Assembly: GCA_914767715.1 (NCBI GenBank)
Contig: OU612067.1
Location: 34,880,162 to 34,944,161 of the forward strand
Length of the DNA: 64,000 bases
Source of the DNA: Membranipora membranacea
Taxonomy: Eukaryota > Bryozoa > Gymnolaemata > Cheilostomatida > Membraniporidae
Direction: 5' to 3'
Shown here: positions 11,853 to 23,600 of the stretch, in pieces
Layout: each line of letters opens with the position of its first letter
Numbering within the stretch: position 1 is the stretch's first letter
The notes under the pieces: generated by a model
What the model was told of the DNA's origin: nothing
Seen by the model: only the letters and a program-made list of their open reading frames with translations
Database searches by the model: none
Program-made: the position numbers and the translations under genes

Positions 11853-11935
11853 GCTCACCACGATGGGGATCGCAGCACCTTGTGACGAAACATCAGCCAT
11901 GACATTGATGGAGAACTTGAAAGGGCTCACTATTA
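11853..11935 (+). other. exon-like segment with a strong start context
   Basis: An acceptor (TTTATTTCTAG) is followed by CACCACGATGGGG, an open frame starting MGIAAPCDETSAMTLMENLK, and the donor ATTA|GTAAGT. It looks like a coding or start exon, but the next phase-compatible acceptor (12511) leads straight to a stop. It may be a non-coding or alternative first exon of a downstream gene. Confidence 0.25.
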
Positions 11936-12024
11936 GTAAGTCATGATAAATCTGAGGAGGATTACCATAGATTTACAGCACTGCGACTGTGTCTCACCAC
12001 TGTGACTGCCTGTCAGGCACTGTT

Positions 12025-12425
12025 GGACCACTGTGACAGTGAGAAATGTGTCGTACCACTGTCACAGTGAGGCGTACCACTGTCACAGTGAGGCGTACCA
12101 CTGTCACAGTGAGGCGTACCACTGTCACAGTGAGACATGTGTTATACCACCTTGACAGTGCAACCTGTGTCGTACCACTGTCACAGTCAGAAACATGTCA
12201 TACCACTGATGGTGCGACATGTGCCGTACCATTGTGACGGTGCAACATGTGTCGTAACACTGTGACGTTGCGACATGTCTTGTACCAGTGAGACATGGCC
12301 ATATAACTGTGACAGTGCAACATGTGCCGTTCCACTGTGACGGTTAGACAAATGTCGTATCGGTGAGACATGTGTCATACCAGTGAGACAAATGTACCAC
12401 TTTGATGGTGAGACGCATGTCTCAC
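12025..12425. repeat. degenerate satellite of about 35-bp units
   Basis: Irregular copies of a unit containing GTACCACTGTCACAGTGAG repeat here. The core CACTGTCACAGTG is self-complementary, so each unit can fold. Divergence between copies is clearly higher than in the intronic arrays of the window. Confidence 0.8.
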
Positions 12426-13967
12426 TAGCATAGCAATAGTACAGAACTATTCATGATTGCACTGTACTATATGAATCCTGATACCTGAATCAATGACTTT
12501 TTATTTACAGTCAACATCTAATATAAGGTGCTGAAATGGAATAAAGACCAAGTTTAAATATGTACTCTACCACTACTCTACTCTACTCTACCAGTTCCTA
12601 TTGGTGACTTAAATATGTACTCTACCAGTTCTACCAGTTCCTATTGGTGACTTATTTCAGGTTTTAGTGGATCTGAAAATTATCGAATAACTTTGGTTGT
12701 AATGTGTACCATTCTACAGACATCTCTTTGGCTCCTAGAGAGCTCTTTTATTCATAACTTTCATAAAATTTCTTAGATCTCAATTTTACCTACGTTGACT
12801 ACATTATCATCTTTTGATGTTTTCTTTTATCTGGTTTTTTAAATTGTTGTATTAAACGTGCTGCATTTTATTGATGCCGTTAACTTAGTGGTTCTAATTG
12901 TTTACTTATGTGGTGCTGGGGCTCCTTACACCCCCCCCCCCCCCCCCCCTGATATTCTATAGATTAATAACATCCCAACAGATTTATGAGTTTTTATTTA
13001 TTTTTCATCATTGATTCAGAATATTTTTCTGTTAGAACAAGAGTAGTCGTACCACTTGTGATATTAATATTGATATTTTCTGTATGAAAAACTGGCAGCA
13101 ATCTCACAAGTTGGCTGTAGTAGGATTAAATTTGTCACAATAAATTTGGATCACAGCAAAATTACTGAATTCTGCATTATGCTTATTATATGTAAGATGC
13201 TGGGTGTGTATACGGTGCCACGCGCACGGCATAAAATAGTTTATATATCCAACAAATTGATGAAACTAGCTTCAGTCAATGACAAATACGTAGGTATTTT
13301 TGTTTTATTTCACTTCTCAAAGATGTTTCATCTCTCATGGTTATGTAAATAACCGGCAGCCAAAAAAATCAGTGTAAAAAAAATACAAGATACGGTCTAA
13401 GGACATTTTGGCTATCAAAGAAGAGGTGATTGCTGTAACTTAAGTGACCACTGATGCAAACTTGAAGATGGCTTAATGTGATATAATCCAGACCTCGGAG
13501 AGTACTGACTGTGCGAGTTATGTCTCAGTATCACTGATTATTTAGAAAGTCGAGCCGTCTGATGGTTAAACAACCGTCTCTTCCCAGGTGAGGTTATTCT
13601 ACAATTTAACACAGAGTACACAAACTTCTCATATTTTGACAACACCTCACACACATCTATATATATATTATATATATTTATCCCACTTGTAGTATGAGGT
13701 GAAGCCCCACTGTAGTACTTGGAGCCTGTGGAGGAAACTGTACTTGTCAGTGTAATTTTGCTGGTGTCGATTTCTATTACATATATTTCGTATGGATAAA
13801 ATCCATCACAAAGCGGATGTGAAATAGTTTCACAGTGGTGAGTATGTTGGATTATATTTCACACGTGTTCAGATCCCTCTCAGGAGTCAGATCTATCATG
13901 TGGATCGATTTACTCTCCGAGATCATAGTTAAATATCCATGTCAGAATCACCAGATCCATGTCTCAC

Positions 13968-16900
13968 TCAAAATGAACTTGATCTTCGTTTACTTCTAGG
14001 GCTGTACTGATCAATCATAACTTCCCTAAAATCACATTTCCAAGCCCTCAGAAGTGCTTTGGATGATGTAGGGTAGCTAACCAAGGTGCAGAGCTCGGTA
14101 AAATAATAGCTCATATTATTATCAGAAGTGCAGACTTCCGTCACTTTCATAACATACCCTGCTGTGTTGTGAACGTCCGCTGGTTTCTTTTTATCGGCTG
14201 TTTTACTGACAACTTTTTTACCTGAAGGAAAATTAGAGAAAAATAGGACTAACAAAACTGCTGTAGGCTAAACAAAAATTTACTGTTTCTGCTGAGATAC
14301 ATCAAACATAAATATGCAGCACGTTGTGAATCATGGACTTGAGAAATGTTTATTTGAGATTGCAAGACAAACCTGTTTGTTTCTGAGCAGATTCTGATAG
14401 ATCATGAACATGAGCTTTCAGGATTCGCCTCAAAATTTCTAACTCCAGACCTGAAAGTTTAAAATGGGGTTTCGAGTTTTCAAGCATACCGCGAAAAGAG
14501 ATAGTATCGCAACTTGAAATTATGGGATGAAATGAATGAAGAGGGAAATATTCTGGAAATATTGTGGAATTCATATTAAAGGGTCAGTCCAATTAGAAAA
14601 GTGGATATATTACCCGAGTAAATCGAATATTGTGAGCTCATAGGGCAAATACCAAAAATGATCCCAATTTTCAGACTTCATGCAGCAGTTTTACTGCAAT
14701 TAGGTTCACAGGCTGTTTTATTTCATATGCCCCAATTACTTTTCAGCCTTGGATTCTTAAAAACATACCTAACATGGCCTAGTAGGACTGTCACTTTAAT
14801 ACAGCCTGAAGCCTCATGTACACTATATTCATGGGGCCATAATCAGGATAGATTATTCTCGTATGATAAAACTCTATTACAAGTTTGTTAGTTTGGTATA
14901 GAGCGGCCTGCCGCCCCTCTATATCAAATTGATCATGAGAAGCTGCTGAATTGATAACAGTTTTCAAACTCAAGGTCCCTTTCCGATCATCATCGATCAA
15001 TGTCAATCCAATAAACCATAACTGCAGCGCGTTCAATGACTTTACCAACAACTGGCCTGGTGTCATGTCTATGTAGTCTACGTAGTCTACAACTTGTTCT
15101 AATAAAACTTGCGATTCCAGTGTTCATCTCAAAAAGCTAAGATTAACAGATGATGATCATGTCATACATTTCTCTTCAGGAATCTTCTGTAGAGATAAAA
15201 CTCTCTGTACATCCACTCCTGTCTTCTCTACAATATGACTGTTCAGTGATTCTGAAACAGAAGGTAAAACATAGCTCAAAATTTATATTATATACAGCGT
15301 GAGGCAATGGTGAGACGCACAAATAATTGGAATTGTGAAAAACATAACGTGATTTTTTGTGTGTACAGGCCTCGTTAAGATCAACCTCACCTGTATAACA
15401 GCTCATGTCTGGATCAGTATTTCTCTCTCCTGGATATTAGTGTTATACACATATCAGATTATCAAACCTCCGACTTTGGGTCTGCTGTAAAAGACACCTA
15501 TGTATGTTTAATTGGAGCATGATTTCACAGCCACTAATCTATCGTTACATTATATGTTATGACAGATTAGTGGCTGTTATATATACCCTATTAAGAGACC
15601 ATTAGAGTTTTTTGCTGGCTTGATGAAAATTTAAGCCAAATAAAAAAGAAAAGAAATAACAATTTTTAATCATTTGATTATTACAGAGTAACGGATCAGA
15701 GATGATGGATGAGATACAGAGAGCTTTTGATACTGGACACACCTGGAGACTTTGTATGAAATAACCTAGCCTGTCTTGACAAGCTTTGTTCGGTGGGGGG
15801 GGGAGGAACAAAGCTTGTCAACGCTTGCATGCTCGACCGTCGAGCAGCCGATATTAAATATTGTCTCCTCTTGCGATCATCCCCCCCACCGAACAAAGCT
15901 TGTCAAGACAGGCTAGAAATAACCTAGAACAAGTTTGATCCAATTACCTGCATTCCTGTTGCTCCCTTCCACTGGTCACGCCGCAGTTCCTTCCCCCCCC
16001 CCCCCACCGAACAAAGCTTGTCAAGACAGGCTAGAAATAACCTAGAACAAGTTTGATCCAATTACCTGCATTCCTGTTGCTCCCTTCCACTGGTCACGCC
16101 GCAGTGGATCGGGAGCGACTCGGAATGTAGGCAAATGGACCAAACTTGGTCTAGAAATAACCTGTCAAGTAAGTACAAGATCTGCTCAGTCTTTAGTTAG
16201 ATTGCATCAAATAATGATGGGAAAAATACCAATGATTAAAATGGCTGTAAAAATAGTACAGAATAAATCTCAATAAGACCTAAACCGCCTGGAGAGGTAT
16301 TGGAATTGAAATCCCTTCTTCGGGCTGAGAGCTGATTCTGAGTCTGTCCTTCTCAGGACGTAGATCATAATAAGGTAAGGTATAGTAAGGAAGGAATTGT
16401 TCTCATATCACCCCCTCCCCGCTCCCCCCCCCCCCCCCCCCCCCCCCGCTCCTGGGCTATATATCCTGAGTGATCCTTTGAGAACATATATGTAAATAAA
16501 CTTATAAATTATATATTTGTGGAAAATTTACAGGAAGGATATTGAGTGAGCTGGTGACTTAATTTGGCACAATAAGAGTGATAGAATAGATAAGTGAGAT
16601 GATAATGGCACCAGGGAGCTAGAGACTCCTTGATGGCACTTAATTACTACCATTCATGCATGGGCCCCTGGGACTTACATGTCTTTACTTTGCCAATGTC
16701 CACTGATAGTGGACATTGGCAAAGTAAAGACATGTAAGTCCCAGGGGCCCATGCATTCATGTGGCCAATATATATACCATTATCCATGCTTCTGATCAGG
16801 CTAGTGTTATTACTCACTCACTGTGTGTATTTTGAGCAGAGTGGACTCCCTACTACCACTGGACTCTCATTCACTCTACAACCCTGCATGGACATGGCTA

Positions 16901-17023
16901 GTAAATGATAAAACCAATTTGATAGGGATTTACCTTGAATTCTTGCTAGTCTGGCACTAAAATGGCAAATCTTGAAAAATAATTCTTTCAGGATATGAAT
17001 AGAAAGACCATCCAAGTGAGTCG
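13968..17023 (-). CDS. unrecognised protein, C-terminal five exons
   Basis: Exons read on the minus strand are 17023-16934, 15251-15168, 15107-14970, 14450-14373 and 14221-13968 (TGA stop). Each junction is GT-AG and every intron is phase 1. The four upstream exons are multiples of three (90, 84, 138, 78), and all phases match, which strongly supports real coding sequence. The joined C-terminal part is about 200 aa and largely helical. It contains TPGQLLVKSLNALQLWFIGL and ends in a basic Ser/Arg tail. I do not recognise the family. The middle part vaguely recalls the helical region of Sec1/VPS33-like proteins, but I would not name it on that. Upstream exons must lie beyond 17024, antisense to the GRDP-like gene. 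The exon at 16934 may extend upstream. No nearby polyA signal is obvious. Confidence 0.6.
15756..16165. mobile_element. composite MITE-like inverted repeats
   Basis: A unit with arms AGCCTGTCTTGACAAGCTTT and its complement spans about 15763-15914. It is followed by two direct copies (from 15887 and 16006) of a roughly 100-base segment containing CTAGAACAAGTTTGATCC, and then by an inverted partner ending near 16140. Related arms (CTAGAACAAGTTTGATCCAA) occur at 43541-43637, and a fragment of the first arm occurs near 6338. No coding sequence is present. This looks like nested non-autonomous DNA elements of one family. Confidence 0.55.
16656..16756. repeat. perfect 49-bp-arm palindrome with a 3-base loop
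   Basis: Bases 16656-16704 and 16708-16756 are exact reverse complements around the loop GAT. A perfect stem of 49 pairs with no mismatch implies either recent origin or selection. It could be a small hairpin RNA source or a minimal foldback element. No transcription signal is visible. Confidence 0.9.
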
Positions 17024-17653
17024 CTGTAAAGCTTTCAATCAAATATAATATCTTTGGTTTAAAGTAGTGTCAACCAGATTTTGATTGGTCGATCTGCTCA
17101 ATCTGCAAAAAGAAAATAATATGGTGTGCGTGGGATTGCTCATCTGGGCCACTATAATTTCACAATTATGGTTGAGTGGGTTTTCACATCTCACACATTG
17201 TTGAATTTAGAGCAGAAACACTTTGTTTATAAAAACAGACTCCAGATTGGCAGATACATTATCTATCACCGCACTCTTGCAGGCAAGTGATCAAATTGAC
17301 ATGTTGAGAATGCATATTATTTATATTACATTGATTGATTATTATTACATGTATATATATATATTCATATTGATTTGATCATACCATGGACAAGTCTTTG
17401 CTCAGTGCTTGATAGAACTATATCTTTTCTAATCGAATGATTTGAAGTTTCTAATTGAACGAACTTCCTAAATCGAGAGAGCAAAAGAGGGAGGACTTTC
17501 AGCAAATTGATTGTGGTACTTTGGCTGAAAATCCTCGGCTCATTCTACATCAAAAGACCCGACATGGTCAGCCTGACTTAGCTAATGCATGGAAGTTTTT
17601 CTACTAATGATCTCACGTTTATCTATATATATATATTTTATTATTCCATACAG

Positions 17654-20600
17654 ATTTAATTATGAGCCACTAAACGATCGTCATTATGGGACGACACAAG
17701 AACCTGGAGAAGGAAGCTGATAAGATTAGGTTTTCTCTAACGGAGAACGACCACGTTAAGTCGATGGTAGCTGAGATTGAGCTGCTCAGGACTGTATCTA
17801 ACTATCCACTTCTGTTTACAGCCGGACCTGTACTTAATAACGCTATCAGAAGGTGTGTAATACAGACATAAGTATATCTCTGTCTGTCTGTCTCTCTCTC
17901 TCTGTAACGCTATCAGAAGGTGTGTAATACACACATAAGTAAATCTCTGTCTGTCTTTCTGTCTGTCTGTCACAACATTAATATCTGAGGAGTTGCTTGT
18001 AACCATCTAAAGTTTGTCTTATTGAACTGTCTAATAAATGAATGTAATTTGGTTTAAGGTATGAGACGTTATTCCTGCCCGCTGTACAGAAGTCTCTTAT
18101 ATGTGAGGCTCTCTCAGCAGCTCCGCTGGATATCCAGTGGGTGTGGCATTGTCACATGCTCTCTCCTTATCATTATGAGCAGGATATGAGTAAACTAATC
18201 GGGCTAATACCTGATCACACCATACTACCGGCTGATTTACTACATGATAAACACAAAACTACTCATGGGACCTCCGGTCCATATGAGACGTCCGCTCAAG
18301 TCAGAAATATGTGGAATAGATTCGTTGAGGTGAGTAGATTCAGTTTTATGTATGTATTCTTTGTTGTTGTACCCTCCGATGTTTTTTTAGTTTTTTGTAA
18401 GAAAATATTGTTTTTCAAATAAAAACTTCTGGTTTAACAAATAAAGAAGTTTGAAAGTGTGAGTTTCAAGTAGAATGTTTCTCAGACGTTCTGTTATAGC
18501 GTGTCGTCCCTGAAGCTGTTATTGTTATGTTATGTTTGATAGGATGGAGAGCCGTTAGATGTAGATCTAAGAGTACCTGTAGAGTTCCCAGGAGGACCAG
18601 AGTATACATCTCAGTGTTCATATGATCTTATATCAGCAGTACATAGGCAGAGCTGCTTCTACTATAACGTCAGCTTACCTCACTATAGGAACGATCACTT
18701 CCTACATACAGCTATACACCGATATAAGGTTTGTAACAATTACCTACAATATACTGTCAGCTATACACAGGTATAAGTTCTGAAATAATTACCTACAATA
18801 TACTGTCAGCTATACACAGGTATAAGTTCTGAAATAACTATCTACAATAAACTGAGATATGAGATAAGACCCATATTTTACATTGTGTGACAGACCGCAT
18901 CACAAAGTAAGTGAAAAGTTGGCTCTTAGACTGAAAAGATTTAGCTTCGGGTACTCATGTACTTCTTATGATATAAATCCTATAATTATAACATGTTTAG
19001 TGTAGTAATCCACTACCACTACTCCTGGGCTTTATCAGCGCAGAAGTAGCCTTGTTCACGCGGTCACAAAAAAACCAAAACCCGTGGCCGCGTGAACAAG
19101 GCTAGTGCAGGAGGCTGACACAAGTACTGTATATTACAGCTAAAGCGTTTATCGTGTAAACTGATAACCAAAGAACTTGAATCAAAATATTTTTCGTAAA
19201 CAACTATTATAAGGAGTTTATATGTTCACCCTTAGGTATCAAATGGCCGTAAATAGCAACGTCAACAAATGTGTGAGTCTCTACTATAGGTCAAAGTCTG
19301 TTACTGGTGTATAATTTCTGTGATCGACATCAAATTAGTCTGGTCTGGTTCTTTTTATTGTTTAACAATAGTGTGTGTCAGTGAATCAGTTATTATACGT
19401 GCAATCCCCTGTATACAATCAAATTAGTATATAGAGAATGTTGGAGTGGAGGTTAAAGGGAGGTTAAAATACCAGAACCGTCTGTCTCTTACACAACATT
19501 GTTGCTGAGTTTTATAACTTCTCGTCTCTCACATGCCATGTGCTCGGATTACATGAGTGTTCCTGTAATATCGTGTTACATGATTACATCTGAGTTATTT
19601 TGGGTATTGAACTGCCTAAGTATTAATTTTGTCTGCTGAGGATCATCAATAATTATAGAGTTGAGCAGCGATCATCACATCTATGACCTATATGATAACC
19701 TTGAAAGTGGGTACCTGCATATAGTTCATGTATTGATGCACCAACAACTGCCTGCAAACAGTTATTATTGCTGAAAGCGTAATGTCTATTATTATTACCC
19801 ACAAAACCCTCTGAGATGCGCCTAAGCTATCATCACAATTGAATCGATGGTGTTGATATTTGTCTATCCCAGATTAACTTCTGTGTTCTCAAAACATGCT
19901 CAATATCATGTGGTGAGATCTTAGGGCCACAATCACACAAAACACAGCAAGCTCTCCGTATCACACTGGCTTATATAGTGATATTTATGGCTAGCCACAC
20001 TTAGTCAACATCATTACCAGCCATAATGAACACTGAATAGAAACTCCCACCTAGTGAAAAGTGGTGCTAGCTAACAAAGCACTTAAAACTAGCTAAACTA
20101 AACACTAGCTGATATTTTTCATCTAGGATATATGTAACATATCTCACATATGGTATTATTGTATTATCCTAACCTATTCTATTAACCTATTCTATGCTCT
20201 ATGAGATGAGATGAGATGTTCACTTTGATTATATAGATGATGTTGAGACTGAAGTTGTCTCACCCAGAGGCGTTTGTTGTTCCGTGTTATGATATGGACC
20301 TGGCCTGGCATACTCATCAACTTCATCCTCATCTATATAAAAAGGATACTACAGAATATCTCGGCAAGGTTAGTAGTCGCTTAACACACGTACATACAGT
20401 ATGAGATGGACTATAAACCTAACATACAGTGTAAACTATAGACCTGACATATGGTATGAACTATTGACTTAAACGTACAGCCTTGCTTTGCTCACATGAA
20501 TTGTGCGGCAAGTATTTTGGTGATATCCTAATATAATCCTAATTCTCTTCCCCTGCCTGTCGTATCATTGGCAGATATCTTCCCTCTGATATTAAAGATT

Positions 20601-23600
20601 ATCTGCATTTGGAGGTCCCTGGTAGTATATCTAACACAATATTTGGATTCTCTATGTCTTTTTACATCTCTTTTTCATGGGAAGAAAACACCAACAGAAA
20701 ACAACCAATTTTCTGCTTGTAACATAGCAACAGTGGTAATGTTACTTTCGCCAATACGTAATTCTGAAGGAGGGATTCCCAAATAAAAAGTTTTCTAACC
20801 AATAAAGTCAGCAGTTCCAGGTTATTATTCCTCACAGAATGGTCACAGAGATTTGGAACTTGGACTCCAGATGTAAAAAGACATGGGGAATCCAAATATT
20901 GTGTTAGATATACTCCCAATGCAGATAATCTTTAAGTGGCTTACTCTTATGTATAATAGCAGGAGAATAAGCATAAGTGGTTTGACTACATGGACATTGA
21001 TTAATCTGATATGCAACTTAGCAAAAAGCCCAACGTTGTTATGTGACGGGCGCAGCTCTATTTTGTTGAGCGACTGGTGCAGCTCTATGTTGTTGAGCGA
21101 CTGGCGCAGTTCTATTTTGAGCGACTGACGCAGCTCTATTTTGAGCGACTGGTGCAGCCCATTAACATATAAATAAGTATTTATATGTTTATGGTTTTGA
21201 CGCAGCTCTATATTTGTGATACATCATGTTACAGAGCTGTGTATACTGTAAATGTTACAGATGTTTAATCATGATGATAATATGACAGATAGAGGACCAG
21301 GATCACACCTGGCTAAGTCTCAGGCTATCACTCAGTCTCTTTGGTCTGCTGATTATAACTGTAACCTGGCTCTGAGCGGTGCCATGTACCGGGGATTATC
21401 ACCTGTCGGCAAACTAGGCTATATGTATCCACAAGAGGTTTGTCTACTATCATCGAAAGTAGAAACACCATCCGGCACCAGATATTCTTATTAAAACTCT
21501 CATATCATCGAAATAGCGCCCATTTATTTACTACAAGTATGACTTAGGGCTACCATGAATAGTGAATAAGACTCATAGACATCATAAATATACAGAGATG
21601 AAACTGTTCTTATCGCAGACCATTTCTAGGTCTTATTTACTTGGTTCGGAAATTCTGATTATTATGCCATATCAGATATTGTCTCTCAAACATTACATCA
21701 ATGACCATTGACCATGGCCATGACCATTGCCAATGTCATTTCTTTAATTACGAAACAAACAGATGAGGCTCTAGATTATTCCTACAGGAGGATGGAGTAG
21801 CTAATCAGATATTTCATCTGAACCTCGACTCCCTCAGTGCTGATCACTCTGCTGCTGCTAAGATGAAACTTGTCTTCTCTCTAAACGGGAAAACTGTATA
21901 CAAGAAAAAAATTAAACAAGATAAATACAAACATTTCAACTTCGGCTCTCATCAGGTGAGATTATATTATGTTCTGTGTCCTCTTGGTGTCACTCTGTGT
22001 CCTCCTTGTGTCATACTGTGTCCTTCTTGTGTCATAATGTGTCCTCTTAGTGTCACTCTGTGTTCCACTGTGTCACACTGTGACTTCTTGGTGTCACAAT
22101 ATGTTGCACTGTGTCACACTGTGACCTCCTTGTCTCACACTGTGTCCTACTTGTGACATACTGCTTCCTCCTTGTGTCACACTGTGTCTTCCTTGTGTCA
22201 CACTATGTTATTCTTGTGTCACGCTGTGTCCTCCTTGTGTCATACTGTGTCCTCCTTGTGTCACACTATGTTGCACTGTGACACACTGTGACCTCCTTGT
22301 CTCACACTGTGTCCTACTTGTGACATACTGCTTCTTCCTTGTGTCACACTATGACCTTCTTGTGTCACACTATGTCCTTCTTGTGTAACACTGTGTCCTC
22401 CTAGTGTCACCCTGTGTCCTCCTCGTGTCATAATGTGTCCTTCTTGTGTAACACTGTGTCCTCCTTGTGTCACACTGTGACCTCCTTGTCTCACACTGTG
22501 TCCTACTTGTGACATACTGCTTCCTCATTGTGTCACACTGTGTCTTCCTTGTGTCACACTATCTCCTTCTTGTGTGACACTGTGTCCTCCTTGTCTCACA
22601 CTGTGTCCTACTTGTGACATACTGTGTCCTCATTGTGTCACTCTGTGTCCTCCTTGTGTCACACTCTGGATAACAATGAACTGATGGTTATTATTACAGC
22701 GTAAACTTACTCTGTATGATCACGGCAGCGGCATTATGATGCTGACTCTGACTCAGACTCCAGCTGGATTCTGCGCCTCCTCTGAGCGAGAAGGAGATAT
22801 CACCAGAGATTTATCTCAGTATATCAGGAGGGGAATCACTGGTGGGCAGGAGATCAACATCACACAGACTATCAACAAGTCTAACTTTACTCTCAATGGT
22901 GGGTAGAGTTAGTATCACGCTTATAGTATTAGTAGGTAGTGTCAATATATGGTCTCACGTTCGGGTGTAACACATATACATATAAATACATATTCATATG
23001 TATATGGTCTAAGCTCAGAGTCTTAGAGTAACACCTCGTCTGTTTGTCGCTCATTAAAAACTCATCGTTTCTAATATTTTTTTTTTTATGTGTGTGTGTG
23101 TGTTTATTGCTTACTATAAAAACTAGAATGAGTAAAACGGTATCAAAGGTATATAAAAAGTTAAAAAGCAATGGGACAGTCAGATAGCACGAAGCTAGAG
23201 CAGAGACTGCCCGACTAGAACTCTTGACGCCACACTCGCCTGCCGGAACGACAGAGCGAAACATCCGCAACCTGCACACAATCAATCCCCTCCCACAGGC
23301 GCGCCGCCAGGCCACCCAAGGAACCAGACTGAGTACATGTCTCCACTCCCATAAGGTACCTGTTGTACAGGTTGACACCATGGCACAACAGGGACCTCTC
23401 ACCTCGCTTGTTTTTGGCCTTTTTTGTTCGTAAATTATTTAATCTTGTGTTATAATCATGATCTGATTTAAGAGAGTTGATAAACTCATTCGAAAATGTT
23501 CTTAAAAATAGTTTTAAAGAGCAGTATTGGAATAGCATATTCAAAGGCATTATATTTAAAGTCTTAAAAATGGTTGAAACATGATCTCTGGTTTTTTTCT

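Larger units (their letters stand above)
8967..13967. other. 5-kb stretch without a confident gene
   Basis: Downstream of the hnRNP M-like stop there is a CT-rich run, a trinucleotide ACT run near 9040, a repeat at 12025-12420 and a C homopolymer at about 12930-12949. Three weak exon-like segments on the plus strand (9507-9534, 10815-11051, 11853-11935) do not assemble into one convincing protein. The 3' UTR of the hnRNP M-like gene and perhaps the 5' UTR exon of the GRDP-like gene should lie here. Confidence 0.5.
15252..16933. other. intron of the minus-strand gene filled with foldback repeats
   Basis: This intron holds the composite inverted repeat at 15756-16165, the palindrome at 16656-16756 and a C homopolymer at about 16425-16447. 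A 66-base plus-strand segment at 15687-15752 has an acceptor, a short open reading and a possible donor (GTATGA), but nothing connects to it. No independent gene is visible. Confidence 0.5.

Noticed and set aside
15687-15752. Plus-strand exon-like segment with acceptor and weak donor
   Set aside because: No neighbouring exon with compatible phase was found, and the segment lies in an intron of the minus-strand gene.
22261-22515. His/Gly/Ser-rich minus-strand frame
   Set aside because: It is an artefact of the 20-bp minisatellite in GRDP intron 6.
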